A DNA stretch of 64,000 bases from Paraconiothyrium sp. Pb-2020 (lineage: Eukaryota > Ascomycota > Dothideomycetes > Pleosporales > Didymosphaeriaceae). Position 1 is the stretch's first letter. Every line of letters starts with the position of its first letter. The position numbers and the translations under genes are program-made. The notes under the pieces were generated by a model. It was not told where the DNA came from. It saw nothing but the letters and a program-made list of their open reading frames with translations, and searched no databases. Below, in pieces: positions 21,413 through 33,799 of this stretch. The stretch spans positions 1,054,001-1,118,000 of the forward strand of contig JAJUBI010000004.1 in the NCBI GenBank assembly GCA_022419385.1. Direction: 5' to 3'.

Positions 21413-24400
21413 ATCAGCGGTCGCCGATTATCCTTGTCGCGCATCGCCGCTTGCAATGTTGTTGTCTGGGCTGGATGGTGTGGGGTATGGCTTGAGTACT
21501 GAGTCTGAGCTTACGGGGCGGAAGTGACCATATGCCTAGTCCTGGCCGATACTGAACCCATCATTGCACTACTCCTGGCATGGGTTCCAGTATCCTTTGG
21601 TCGCATGATTTAGCAGACCACGCTCTGCATCTGAGATTGTTCGGGCCCTGTTCATATGGCATACTGATGAAGATTACTTTAGTTTGGTATGATCGTCGAC
21701 CAGCATGTTCACGTCTCAGCTACCTATGAGAGGAACTTCGCATCAAATACACCATGATATTTTATAGTCGTTGCCCTCGCGGGTTAGGCGAACAGAAACA
21801 ATGGGATCACTCTCGTACGGATCCATATCCGAGCTTGTCAGGTCATGAGCCTCTGACTCATTCCAAAGAGGCAATAGCCAGACCTTCCGTACGTGTAACT
21901 TTCTAGAGAATACCCCACTCTCTTCAGTGCTGTCTTCTAGCTATGGCACGTTCCGCTTATCGCCCGAGAGCTATTATCTTCTCCTGCGATGATCTAATGA
22001 ACTAATTTATGTTGGACGTAAACAAGTAGCTGCTCGGACATTATGCTACGCAGCTTTCACCGGAACACAATTCAGTAACGGGAGAATGATGCAGTTGAGC
22101 AATTTCTGAGAAACTTGGAGAATTGCGTTTGCGAGTGAGCACTTTCAGGGCGTGGCAGCACTCCCTTAGCACTTGCCTTTTACTTTGTTCTGCGGTCGGT
22201 TTATCTACGACACTTCCGCCAGCCGCCTTCTCGTAGTGCCGTAGAATCTATCGATACTCTTTCCCCTGTTTATCTGACATACAGAACTGTGTCATACCTG
22301 CTTTCATAGCTGTCAACACGTTCTTCGGCCTTGTCATCTGCAGTGATGACGACGGTTACGCAAAGGCTCTCAAGAACTTACTTGACCAACAGGGTCCTCT
22401 GCGCGAAGCTAGTCAGCTTGTACATCGAATTGATCTCCAGCCTCTTCTAGGGACTCACGGTAGTAAGGGATTTGGTCAGCCAACAAGGCACTACGCGCCA
22501 TCACGATCCTATCATTCCAAGCTTTCAATTGCATCGTCTGAAGATGCGGTAGGCATATTTTGAGCCTGTCCTCACGACCCAAGGCTACACACAAGACAGC
22601 GCAATTTACCGGCCGGTCAAGCTGGTACGAGGCGTACAAAGCGTTAGTACTGCCTAGCGTCTCCCAAGGAGGCCCAGTCGGAATCAATATCCCTTGAATC
22701 AGCCGAATAAGTAAGCTAGCCATGGTCGAGGTCGAATCTCAGATGAGGAAACTCGGGGAAAATATCGCCGACCTCCCCCCGGAGGTCTCCTTTCTTTGGT
22801 GGAACGACATCCGTGGCGGTATGTATTGGGCCGCGCAATGGCACTGTGATATCTCAGCAGCTTCCCGAGTGCATAGAGGTGTTCAAGGCTTCCAACGAGG
22901 AATTTGAACCTGAATCTTACTACAATGAGGAATGGCTCTTGACGCTCAATTTTTGAATAGTGTGGCGAGCTTGGTGATGGCTTCCCCAGTACGTGAGGCG
23001 ACTCTTTGCAGTCATGGAACAAACATCAAACTTCATCCTCGTTCGGCACGCTACAAACAACTGCAATCATTCGGGAGGCTTCACTGGACACTAAATCTTT
23101 CAATGCGATATTGTCCTCAGCACTATTTGCCTGCAATTCTTTCTTTATTCATCGGGGATTCCCGTGTTGGTTAGCAAGATCGTCTCGCCCGCAACCTACG
23201 ACAACCAATAAATCGACCAGACCTTTTTGTTCGGCATCTCGACCTCGATCTCAAACAAGCAGGACCAGCAGAGGGTACTTGTTTGTTCGTTGGGAACGTT
23301 GGCGTTAAGTCCGAGTCTATAAGATCAAGTGCGCGACGCTGGATAGAGGAAGGCATCTGCTTCCTCACCACACACAGCTTCCTCAAGTCTTACGCTGTGT
23401 ATGTAAGGGTGTATGGGAAGGCGGGAACATATGTACACCGTCGCTGCTCAACAAAAACCAACTCGATATACTACACTATACCACGAATCCTCTCATTACA
23501 ACATGGTACCTCCGCTGCGCGGGACCTCTTGCTGGCTTGCCTCCGGAGAACAAGAACAACACATTGTTGATGGAAGTTGGATTGGGAAGGCCCGAGGCCC
23601 AAAAATGTAAAGCACGAAAGCGCATTATGCTGCGTCAATGTTCGCGCTAGATTCGAACCCTGGTGCCGGGCATTACACTTTACCAATGATGTTCTGCCAT
23701 CATCAACGCAACAGGCAGTGCACTCCGAACAGCTTCTGGGAGCTGATCCATGCGAGGCTCAAGGACGCTACAAGTCCTGTACGACAGCCGCCGGTCGAAG
23801 GCTCTGAGACGGGAGTTGGCGGAGACGGAATGGAGGCAGACGCCACACTTCTGGATTGAGATCTTGCGGCTACACCCGATGCTCCGAGAACATCGGAATT
23901 TGTGGCTGGCCCCTACAGCAACTATGCGAGGATTGGCCGTCCAGAGGGTCGAAAACAAGCCGATAAAGAGTTTGCAATATCACCAGGAGAATGCTACCAA
24001 AGACGTTGGATGCTCAATATCGTATCACCATCATCTAGTGTGATTTCAGATCTCGTCACGAATTTACTCGGAGTGACAGAAATCATAGGCAAAGTAGCTG
24101 CAGATCCGTGCCAGATCAATTCCAGCTTCCACGAGCTAGAAGATCTCTTGTCGCATGGTAGCTGCGCTGGCGAGCTGTTCCTTGAGAGGAAGCGCGGCGT
24201 CACCGCCCGACAGTTTCCTTAACTCAAAGAACTCCTTTCAAGACGAACGACAAGTTTCTAGTCGTGATGCGATTGTGCCTCAGCCGAGCGCACCACACAA
24301 CCTATGCATTTTCGAACAAGGAAATGGGCCAGTTCACTTAGCGCTCGAAGAGAATGCCGCATCACGTTACCGTACACGAAGACTGATCTCCTGTGACCCT

Positions 24401-24449
24401 GTTTTCCAACCGCACCCTATATATATAGCACGAGATCGGAGACGAAACC

Positions 24450-24608
24450 ATGTCCGACAGCAAAGAGAGACGCGAATCGCACGGTGACAGCGGCGATGCA
24501 TTGGATCTCAAGGCGAGCCCCGTATCTTTTTGGAAGCATACCAGCTTCAACTCCCGACCGAAGAGCTTTTGGGGACAGTTGGGTCAAATGCTTCCCCTAG
24601 GACTTTGA
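24450..24608 (+). CDS. Possible 52-residue small ORF
   Basis: An ATG in good context (AAACCATGTCC) opens 52 codons beginning MSDSKERRESHGDSGD. A TATATATATA run at 24418-24427 lies just upstream, too close to the ATG to be an ordinary TATA box. The product is polar and unlike any family I know. It may be the first exon of a longer gene or chance. Listed because of the start context only. Confidence 0.18.
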   Translation: MSDSKERRESHGDSGDALDLKASPVSFWKHTSFNSRPKSFWGQLGQMLPLGL

Positions 24609-24978
24609 GTGTGAGCACGGTGTTGTTTCCGAGCCGGGACCAGGGTCTATCGCTTAGAAAGGGGTGAGGAATTGGGTTCAAGATGCACCAGTATGACGAG
24701 AAGGGATCCTGAAATTGCAGTGGTCCGTATTGTCTGCATCGGTCTACCTTTGCTCCTCGGATCCAATCGCGTCACTGCACTGCTTCAAGATTGGAAGGGT
24801 CCAGTCCGAAGCCGTATATACCCGCATGCACACTCGTACTGGAACTTGATTGGGCTTGGGAGACGTTTTGGCCAATGGTCGATACGAACATGAAGTATTT
24901 GGAGATGGCACCGTATCGAGATACCGGTCTTCATATATAAATGGCTTCAGAAACTTTGCGAGCCACAGAAGAAGCGCA

Positions 24979-25278
24979 ATGGTGGAGGTGGAGCTAACGG
25001 AAAGCCAGACGATCGTCAACTGTAATGAGGAGGACAACACTGACGATTACATTGATTGGGACGAACCAAACAGACCGAACTTCTCGGCCACCGTCATAGA
25101 TTTGAATCTCCTCGATTATGAGAATTCGTCTTGGCTCGCCAACGTTGCCAGCGAGGATTCCGGTGAAAAGGATGGATTTGACTGTGCCTATTGGATTCTT
25201 CTGATCTATCATCTCTACTGTGACTCTTCATGGCCTGGCTCCTGGATCCTTCGGCGGGGCAGAAAACAACAGCAATAA
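24979..25278 (+). CDS. Possible orphan ORF, about 99 residues
   Basis: From the ATG at 24979 the frame reads MVEVELTESQTIVNC, then an acidic stretch (NEEDNTDDYIDWDEP), and ends in a hydrophobic Tyr/Trp-rich part followed by RRGRKQQQ. The frame is open upstream to about 24850 but without an ATG, so an upstream exon is possible. No family recognised; it lies in the gene-poor stretch and may be a relic. Confidence 0.2.
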   Translation: MVEVELTESQTIVNCNEEDNTDDYIDWDEPNRPNFSATVIDLNLLDYENSSWLANVASEDSGEKDGFDCAYWILLIYHLYCDSSWPGSWILRRGRKQQQ

Positions 25279-26332
25279 TAACAACGCAGATCGTACTCCC
25301 TCCACAGTGCTCTCATATCGCTAGTTCAATCACAAGCAACTGGGGCCGTCGATCGAATACACATGCATGACCAGCCACTCACTGCCAGTGGGTCATATGC
25401 GGGTGTTATCAGGGGCCTTGGATACTGGGTTATAACTCGATCATCTTATCGGTGTCTCTTACAATTCATCTCCTCTTCCTTGCCTGGAGTATCTAGTACT
25501 AGTGTAAGGGTCTATGCAGACAAAGGCTAGCTGATAAATGGTATGAAAGTCGAATCTTGAGATACCATGGGCACTCAGTTCTGCTCGTATGAGGCGAAAT
25601 AAGTGTAATCCCGGCTCCTTGTATGTTAGTGTTATTTCGTTTGCAACGAAAGCGTGCCGCGTCGGAAGCAACATTGAGAGAAACAATGTATGAACACTCA
25701 GCGAAATCTGTTACGATTCTTGACAATGGTAATGGTACGATGGAGGTCAGTATCCAGGATAACAGGCTGACAAACGCAGGAGGGGAGTTACACGAATATT
25801 CAGGGATTCAGTCGGACCTCACCGCTATGTCCGACTCACGCTTAGATCTGTAAGGCAAATTAGGTGTGCCCAAACTAACTGTTAGTAGTAAACTCGATTT
25901 AATGCTCTCAACAAAGGTACTTTCCATAAGCACTGACCCCAAACTTTCAACATCACATGGCGCGCCCGTTTGTGGCGGTGGGTGCTGCCTTGGGCTGCTT
26001 GGGCTGCTTGAAGGCCGTCCCGTGCATTTCTGCTGAGTTAGCTCTGGCAAAGCTTCTTTTCTGTACAGTAGCCCCTCTTCCCGCACCTACCAAATCGATA
26101 TTGTTTGTGTGGCTACTTCTATGTCCCGGGAGCTGTCTTCACTTCACCGCTGCACTTCGGCTCACAACAGTACATGAACTTTCACCCCACAATCGCTTTC
26201 ATAGAGCAACAACAAATTCCCACCCTCGCACACGACCTGCGCTTTGTACATCGCCTCCCGCCCACGATCTGCAAAGCACTCGCGCCCTCTTCCTCGATAT
26301 ACACACTCAACCCCAACCTCCAAAGCTTCAAC

Positions 26333-27121
26333 ATGGGCAAGAAAGGCGTCATTTTCAACCACAAGAAGCGCACCACGCGTCCCCCTCGTCCTGTCAAAGC
26401 CTCTGGACCGTCGTCGCCCGCATGGGTCACCGCTCCCGCTCCCACCACCGACCCCGTCAAGAAGCAACCTATGGCGAGTCCTTCTTCCTCCTTCTCTGGC
26501 TGCGGAGTTGGATCAGTCCCTGAGTCCCTCCTCGCTGGCACGACCCTCTTCTACCCAGACCGCTCCACTGAGGTGCCCGCGCTTGCCATCCGTTCTCGAG
26601 CACCCCATCTCCACCTCCAGGCAGAGGCATCGCCTCACAGCACCTCCGCCGCTATACCCATCAAGTCATCCCAGGGACCACCAGCTGCTCCCCGGCGTTC
26701 TGCTGCTCCTCTTGAGGAGCACCTTGGCGTCAGTGGACCAGGGGGTGACTCAGATCCCCATGGCAAGTCCTCCGCTCATCAGGTCAAAATACCTACCCTG
26801 GGACAGGGCACTGCTCCCCAGGGCGGATGTCCTCGTCGCAACACTCGTCAAGTCCACCCCGGACCACTCGTCCCTCCGCGGTTCTCCCCCATCCAGGACA
26901 CTCCTCCCAGCCCAGAGGAGCATGGAACGGTCATTGTGCGGGGTTTCGACTCCCCAGGCAAGAGAGAGGTGAAGAAGGAGCCGGTGTTGGAGGTCGAGGA
27001 TGACCCGATCAAGAAGTGGCAGGAGTACAGGGCGGTGCTTGCGGAGTTGAGGGAGAAGTACGCACGGATGAAGTTGGACTGGAAGCGGGAAGAGAAGAAC
27101 GGTGGATTTGTGCGTGTATGA
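26333..27121 (+). CDS. Hypothetical Pro/Ser-rich protein
   Basis: 262 residues from the ATG at 26333 (context CAACATGG). It starts MGKKGVIFNHKKRTTRPPRP, is Pro/Ser/Ala-rich in the middle, and ends in a charged, probably helical block (DDPIKKWQEYRAVLAELREK, then YARMKLDWKREEKN). The ends look coding. The middle is also open in another frame, so an undetected intron or frame problem is possible there. The frame extends upstream of 26333 without features. No domain is recognised. The first gene after the gene-poor stretch. Confidence 0.5.
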   Translation: MGKKGVIFNHKKRTTRPPRPVKASGPSSPAWVTAPAPTTDPVKKQPMASPSSSFSGCGVGSVPESLLAGTTLFYPDRSTEVPALAIRSRAPHLHLQAEASPHSTSAAIPIKSSQGPPAAPRRSAAPLEEHLGVSGPGGDSDPHGKSSAHQVKIPTLGQGTAPQGGCPRRNTRQVHPGPLVPPRFSPIQDTPPSPEEHGTVIVRGFDSPGKREVKKEPVLEVEDDPIKKWQEYRAVLAELREKYARMKLDWKREEKNGGFVRV

Positions 27122-28271
27122 GGGTGACGGTGGGATTGGGGCGTTGAGTCCAACATTGCTATCTTCAGCAGCATCGAAAGACTCTAGCTCCTCTCGAGAC
27201 ACGCCTACTCGCGCAATGCTATCCCCTCCTGTACCAGTGATCAAGCTGAGTCCAGCCTGGCTAGTCACGCTCGGGCATTTCTCGAAGGAGACGGACGAGG
27301 ATAATGTATTATATCTGGTTGTTTTGCGGGGTGGGAGGTAATGCTTGCTTTGCGCGTCTTCGCTTCTTGGATACCCAACACCTCTTTCCGTAGTAACGGT
27401 TTAATAGTCTCTTGCGTACTCTTCATCATAATATACTGCCAAAAATGATCAGCTTCCAAGTGCGACTGTCACTGAATAGTAGACGCCCAATCCTTGTACT
27501 TGTCCCTAAGTCCAGATATCTTACCACTTCCCATACGTCCCTTCCTCGTCTTCGCAGACCCTCCCATAATAAACTCTGACGTTAGAACTACCTGCAGAGA
27601 CCAAAACGGCAACAGCTACGAACTTGATCTCACACATGCTCACCAGCAACACACAAACCTATCTTCCAACCTCATCAAAAGCCTTACAAGTCGCCCCCAG
27701 AGGCATCACTTCCCTATGGCATTATTTCGCTTTCCTAACCGATAAATCCATGAGCACCACCCACGCGGAAATAATTCATCCGCACCTTCCAGCGTCGTGC
27801 ATGCCGTCGACTTGCACAGCCGAGTGCAGATCATCGCTTGGGCGATGTCATCGACTTGGCTTGGGGTCCGCGCGGTACGGCAAGGGTGGTCAAGCCCTGA
27901 CATCACGATCTTGGATCGTATGATAATATAGATGGACAAAGTATCATTATTAGAGGGCGAATGGTGATTCTGGCGGCTGGACGGTACGCGTTGTATTCAG
28001 GCATGCGCCTAAGTGGACGAAGTGACAATAATAGGTGCCTCAAACTGAAGGAAAAGATATCGCGAGCTGAGAAACGGCGTGCAAGTTACTTAATGATGAA
28101 ATCTTTTCCACTCAAGAACTCCGTATCCGGATCATTCTGCATGTAAAGTAAATGGTATCTAGCACCCTTTCTATACCCAGACATCCTGTAACGCCACCGC
28201 CATGCGAAAGGCTGGCTTATCATACATAAAAATGAAGTAACGATGAGCGAGAACAAGAGCTAGTCGAGCCC
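27122..28271. other. Intergenic region
   Basis: About 1.15 kb between the 3' ends of a plus-strand and a minus-strand gene. Contains only short open frames without features; no repeat noticed. Confidence 0.4.
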
Positions 28272-29607
28272 CTAAGCTTTCCACTTTGCCGTCGTCCACT
28301 GCTCGTACTCGTGGGCCAAGCTGCGCTGGACCCAGGGAATGGTGATGGCGGTCCAGACACCAGCCCAGAGGAATGGGAGGACCCAACCGACCTGGATCAA
28401 TTAGTGCTGCGTTTAGAAATGGAGATATGGGATCTGGACTTACGATATAGGCAGCATCGCGCTGGATGGTGAACACAATAGCTACTGTGACTGCCGAGCA
28501 AACAATCGCTCCAATGGCCCAAAACAGCGTCAAGCGATGCAGCATTTCTCTAAACGCCTTGCTGGCCTGGTATCTCAGATTCAACCTCTGCCTGAACTCA
28601 GTGCCGCCGCTTCCGTCGACAGCGCAGATGTCTTCGATGTAGGCGTAGATGCCCGGGCGGAGCGGGGCGCCCATGGGAAGGGAGGAGATACGGCAAGGGG
28701 CCCGGACACCAGCGAGACGCAGGATATCGACGAGGAGGAGCTCGACGCCGATGGCGAAGAGCATGGTAGACGCGGGGATGGCGAGGACACGGATGGGCGG
28801 ATCGTGCGGGCAGGTGCCGGCGATGAGCTCGATCATGACGAAGAACCAGCCGACGGAAAGATTCCAGTGGAACCAGTCCAACTAGTAAATCATCAGCACT
28901 TCATCGCTGGATCTCTAACTTCCAGAATAACTTACGTAGAATCTTTTCGCTCCGATGACCCTGCAGGTCGAGTTCTTCCTCCAAAGTCTCCTGAACCGGA
29001 TAAAGTACTCCACGATACTGACGGTACCCAATAACGCCGTACTGATACTGAGACGACGGCATTTGCGCTCAATTGGTCTCGCCGTCAGACCATACCACAT
29101 GCCAAAGTATAGGCCGATGGGCATGCACACACAGTCGAGGAAGATCAGGAACCAGAACCAGAAGATGCTCTTCTTGCGCGGCCGCAAGCTGTAGTTTAGC
29201 GGCGGCGGAGTCGCGAAATCTGGGTCCTCGAACACGACTTGTGTGTGTGGGTATCCAGCCGAAGGGTTCGGTGAGGGTGCGCGTGAAGGGTGGACGCTGA
29301 GGTTGCCATTGGGCGTAGTAGAACCTGGAGTAGGTTGTGCAGTGGTGGAGCGCCCGCGGTCGTCCGAGGTGCCATCAGTGTCTGCAACAGCAATGCCAGG
29401 AATCTGTAGCGATGGGTGGGTGGCAGGTTGTGTGGGTTGGTGGTCGGTCGTCGCGATGCCCTCGTTGGCGGGCTGTCGCAACGGCTCGAGTGATTTTTCG
29501 GTCCGCGGTGTATCTTGCGGCGTCGGCGGCTCCACGGCAACGTCGGGCTGCATCGTGGCGTCCTGTCTCAGCGGCTCCGTCGATGGCGTGTGTTGTGTAC
29601 TCGCCAT
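28272..29607 (-). CDS. Multi-pass integral membrane protein, unknown role
   Basis: Three exons, 29607-28936, 28881-28444 and 28391-28272, with introns of 54 and 52 bp, all phase 0; 409 residues. Residues 1-150 are Pro/Thr/Gln-rich and probably disordered. A basic box (LRPRKKS) precedes a first membrane helix (FWFWFLIFLDCVCMPIGLYF). At least five more hydrophobic segments follow, the last in exon 3 (VGWVLPFLWAGVWTAITIPW). It ends with a short charged tail, EQWTTAKWKA. The layout recurs in filamentous ascomycete membrane proteins of unknown function. Splice sites are canonical and the frame is clean. It is divergent from the lipase gene. Confidence 0.8.
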
Positions 29608-30116
29608 GCTGTTGTGTCTCCTCTCGAATCAATGAATGTGCTATCTCCTGACAGCGATGCACCGGTCGAAGTGCGTCGGGAAGCTGAAAGCCTTGACTCC
29701 GGGAGCAGCGGAAGCCGTCGACTCTTATCAGCGAAACGTCTAGGATGTAGGAGTGGTGCTATAGGCCGCTGGGCGTGGAGTTGTAAGCAGGTTGCATGGC
29801 GTGTACTTATGACATGATGGACGAGAAAGCACTTGGCTCCGCGCAAGCATCCTGCCATTCAGGCGGCGGTACGTCATAGGAGGTTCTTGGCGCCGACGCT
29901 GGGCGGAGCCGCTGCAAGCATTGGGAACGCGCCGTTGCGAAGCCTGCATCGGGTTTAGGCTGGCCTCCTTCCCCAGACGGATGAATGCCACTGTCACACG
30001 GTGATAGCGTGGCCCCAACGTGTGACCTCACCACTTCTACCCGCGTTCGTCCTGCTCATACGATCCCCATACTTACCCCTACCTCCACCAAAGGAATATG
30101 TGAGACGGTATACTCA
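29608..30116. promoter_or_regulatory. Divergent promoter region, membrane protein and lipase
   Basis: 509 bp between divergent start codons; presumed promoters only. No motif stands out. Confidence 0.4.
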
Positions 30117-31323
30117 ATGGCCAGCGCATTCGGCCTCATATTGTGCGTGATATGCCTCGTCTTCGGTCGTAGCGCTCTTGGTCTGGCGCAAAGCCCCCTC
30201 TCTGCACCCACCAATGACACCATCACCCGCGAGCTCTTCTTCGAGCTCGAGGAGCTCGCCCGCATAGTCGACATCTCCTACTGCGTAGGCACGGCTGGGC
30301 TGGGCATACAGAAGCCCTTCAGCTGCGCGAGCCACTGCGGCGACGAGGACTTCAAGGACTTTGAACTGGTCACCGTGTGTACTCTTCTCGTGAACAAGAA
30401 CATATGGAAGCTAACACTTCTCGTAGGCGTGGAATACCGGGCCCCTCTTCAGCGACTCCTGCGGTTACATCGCCCTCTCGCATCCTCCCTCGCGCCCGCG
30501 CATCATCCTCGCCTTCCGCGGCACCTACTCCATCGCAAACACCATCGTCGACCTGTCCACCATCCCCCAGGAATACGTCCCTTACCCCGGCGACGACGAC
30601 GATGGCGCAACCTCCGACTGCCTCGCCCCGAGACCACCTCCTACCTCATCCGGCGACGAACCACCACCCGCCGATCCTCCCAAGTGCACCAACTGCACCG
30701 TCCACACGGGCTTCTACTCCTCCTGGCTGAACACTCGCAAAGCGATTCTCCCCCAGCTGACCGAAGCCATCGAGGCCCATCCAGATTACGAGATCGTGCT
30801 AGTAGGACACTCCCTCGGCGGCGCCGTCGCCGCGCTCGCCGCCCTAGATCTCAAAGCGCGAGGCTGGTCCCCGCGCATCACCACCTTCGGCGAGCCACGC
30901 GTCGGAAACGCAGAGCTCATGGCGTACATCAACGCCCGCTTCAACATCTCCTCCAACCGCGAGACAAACAAGTACCACCGCGTTACCCACTACGCGGATC
31001 CAGTGCCCTTACTCCCACTCGCGGAATGGGGGTACACGATGCACAGCGAGGAGCTATTCATTTCCAAGCCGGATCTGCCCTTGGATGTCGAGGATGTCCA
31101 CCATTGTGAGGGCGACGAGGACAGCAAGTGTATCGCTGGGACGGACGCAGACGGGCCGAGCTGGGGCATTCCCGCGCGCTTCAAGTTTTGGCAGTTGTTT
31201 TTCGCGCACAGGGATTACTTCTGGCGCATAGGACTGTGCGTCCCTGGAGGCGATCCGAAGGACTGGTATAGGAAGTATCCCAAGCACCCTGACGAGGACG
31301 TGCAGGAGATTGACGAACTATGA
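30117..31323 (+). CDS. Secreted class 3 triacylglycerol lipase
   Basis: Two exons, 30117-30374 and 30427-31323; 384 residues. The ATG at 30117 gives a signal peptide (ASAFGLILCVICLVFGRSAL). Class 3 lipase features follow: SYCVGTAG, then CASHCGDEDF, the splice to AWNTGPLFSDSCGYIA, IILAFRGTYS, and the nucleophile elbow GHSLGGA. The likely catalytic Asp is in HYADPVPLLP and the His in AHRDYFWRIG near the end. An acidic, Pro-rich insert (about residues 125-160) is longer than in short members. Fungal relatives hydrolyse extracellular lipids or feruloyl-type esters; the substrate is not decided here. One donor is GTGTGT, weaker than usual. Confidence 0.92.
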
Positions 31324-31933
31324 GTTACGAGTGCGTACGTGCAAAGCATAGCGAGTTAGCCAGCAACTCTTTATTGGTACAGTGTAGCGCTGGTATTTGT
31401 ATTCTACAATTTCTACGACTGAAGTTTCAAACGCACATGTTTAGCCTTACAACATGTTCCATAGCGCTCAACGTAGTCTCCACCCAACACCATCGCTCGA
31501 ACAAGCCTCACACTCCGCACAGCAACCATTCATTCAAATTCAGGATCTAAATCGCTACCAACCCCACCCTTCTCACAGCGTGTGTACCCACCGTATCTCC
31601 CCCTTTGACGTGATGGCATTCGTGTTGCTATCTCTTGTAGTGCTGTGACGATTTGGTCCGGGGAAAGCACGTTTGGTATCGAATACCTCATAAGATGGCG
31701 GTGGTTCGAGGCCACACGCTGAACTGATTTGACGAGGTCAGGTCTTCGAGGCGATCAGTATCGCGCCGGGGTATGTACAAACGTCTCAGGAGGAATTTAG
31801 ATTTGCGTGGTATCATAAGTCATAAGCATAGCAATCTAGCTCTAGGGCTCCATCTCTTGAACCTACCCCGGCTCTCGAACGAAACGAAACGCTTACGCCG
31901 AGCTCAACCCGCTCAGCTCGTCCGTCCGTACTC
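31324..31933. other. Convergent intergenic region, lipase and maltase
   Basis: 610 bp between two gene 3' ends. No supported gene or repeat. Confidence 0.4.
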
Positions 31934-33799
31934 CTAAGAAAGCAAATAAACCCTCCCCTCCCAAGCCCCCAGCTCCGCCTCGTCGCCTCTATCCGCACTC
32001 GAGACCAAAAGCTCCCGCTTACTATTCCGTACACTCTCGGGCAACGTGAGACTCTGCGTCTTATCCGTAAAGTTACACACTGCGAGCGCCTTCCTCCCCT
32101 TCCACGTCTTACTGAAGACAAAGAGGTCCTCGTTCTGCTCGTCTAGGTCGTCAAACTCGCCGTGGACAAGGAGATCATTCCACTCTCTCCTAACCGCAAG
32201 CATTCTCTTCCAAAACGCCAGGACAGATGCCTTATCCCCCTGTTGCTGCTCCGCGTTACACAGCGCTGCGTCTTCGAGGGGGCGCATCCACGGCTCGGCC
32301 TTTGCGTCCGGTGGGGAGAAACCGTTGTACTTCGCTGTAGACCAGCTCATCGGCACCCTCGCGTGGTCCCTTGCAAGATGCTGCAGACTCGCTTTCGCTT
32401 CGGCCAACTTGGTAGGGTCGTTCCCACTCCTCTCCGCAACCATCTTGTAATAATTACTCGAATCCACGTCTTTGTATTCACTCATATCCCAACTTTCGGG
32501 GAAGTTCGTCATGCCCAGTTCCTGCCCCTGGTAGATGAACAGCGTGCCGGACAGCGCGCACATCATCAAGCTCAGCAGTTTTCCGCCGGCGACACGGTGG
32601 GTGGGAGCATCGGAGGTAAAGCGCGTGATGGAGCGGGATTGATCGTGGTTTTCGAGGAAGACGGTTGTCCATGCGTCGGCGGAGAGGCGGAGGAGGGACT
32701 GCGTTTGAGCGATGGCGCGTTTGAACTGAGGAAGGGTGTAGTTCTTGGGTGTGGTTTGGAATTTGTAGGGGCCTTGGCCGATGTCGACGACGTCCTGGTG
32801 CGGGTTAGTCCTGCGGTGGTTGCCTTGTGTGCGTTTGGTGCGGCTGGGAAGGTCTTGGAGGAATCGGTGGACTTACAAACTGGAAGACCATGTTGAGCTG
32901 ACGTTCTTTGGCTGAGACGTATTTTACAACGCGCGCCATGTCCGGAGTGTGGGGGCACTCTCCTACGGTCATGGCGTCGTACCTCTGCAGCACCTCGTTC
33001 ATCTCCGCCAAAAATTCGCCCATCCGCGGGCCATTGCAGTACTGGAATCCTGCAAACTGCCACTCGCTTCCGGGATCCGTAATAGGCGCATCTGCCATAT
33101 CGCCCTTACTGTACATATTCACAGTATCAACTCTGAACCCATCCACGCCCCTCTCAAGCCAGAACTCCATCGCGGACTTGTAAATCGCCTGACGCGTGAC
33201 GGGGTTCTCCCAGTTGAGATCCGGCTGCTCGGGGCAGAAGAGATGCAGGTAGTATTCGTGCGTGTGCTCGTCCCACTGCCAGACGGAGCCGCCGAAGTTG
33301 CCGAGCCAGTTGTTGGGTGGGCAGCGTTTGCCGTCGACGTAGCGGGCAGGGCGCCAGATGTACCAGTCGCGCTTGGGGTTGTCTTTTGAGGAGCGAGATT
33401 CTTGGAACCAGGCGTGCTGTATTTGTATCAGCATCCTCGCGAGATGTATCTGGAGAGGACGGGGTATACCTGATCAGAAGTGTGATTCACAACCAAGTCG
33501 AGGACGATGCGCATGCCTCGAGCATGCGTTTCAGCAATGAGCCTCTCCATGTCTTCGTTTGTGCCGTATGGCGGGTACACTTTCTCGTAGTCTCTGATAT
33601 CATAGCCCATGTCCACCTGCGGAGAGTCGTACATGGGACATATCCAGATGGTGTCCACGCCAATGGACTTGATGTAATCCAGCTCAGAGAGGATCCCGTT
33701 CAAGTCGCCAATCCCATCACCATTGGAGTCCTTGAATGAGGCAGGGTAGATCTGGTAGACGACGCCATCTTTCCACCATTTGCGCCCTGTGACAGTCAT
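31934..33799 (-). CDS. GH13 alpha-glucosidase (maltase) of the MAL cluster
   Basis: Three exons, 33799-33470, 33416-32877 and 32794-31934, with introns of 53 and 82 bp; 576 residues. It starts MTVTGRKWWKDGVVYQIYPA, like intracellular fungal and yeast maltases, with no signal peptide. GH13 motifs in order are LDLVVNHTSDQ, GFRVDTVNMYSKG (nucleophile Asp), MTVGECPHT (acid/base Glu) and FLENHDQSRS (stabiliser). The C-terminal beta domain ends GRVYLLS. It hydrolyses alpha-1,4 bonds of maltose and related sugars in the cytosol. Its neighbours are a maltose permease and a Zn2Cys6 regulator, so it is the malT-like member of a MAL cluster. An open frame extends upstream of the ATG but lacks another ATG. 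Confidence 0.94.

Larger units (their letters stand above)
21413..26332. other. 4.9-kb gene-poor stretch with fragmentary open frames
   Basis: No recognised gene. Open frames are short and change frame often. They include a minus-strand frame 22409-22723 with a Kozak-like start and plausible splice sites downstream. Plus-strand frames at 23750-24043 (with ELAETEWRQTPHFWIEILRL) and 23902-24222 look somewhat protein-like but overlap in different frames. This pattern fits decayed genes or rapidly evolving orphan genes. I saw no terminal repeats, transposase or reverse transcriptase motif, and no obvious A/T-rich RIP character by eye. Confidence 0.4.

Noticed and set aside
22409..22723. Minus-strand frame with Kozak-like start and donor site as a gene
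   Set aside because: No family wording and an uncertain continuation after splicing; kept only as a note in the gene-poor stretch.
23649..23685. tRNA-like A and B boxes on the minus strand (TGGTAAAGTGT, GGTTCGAATCT)
   Set aside because: Only about 15 bases lie between the boxes, and no acceptor, anticodon or T-stem pairing can be drawn. At most a relic.
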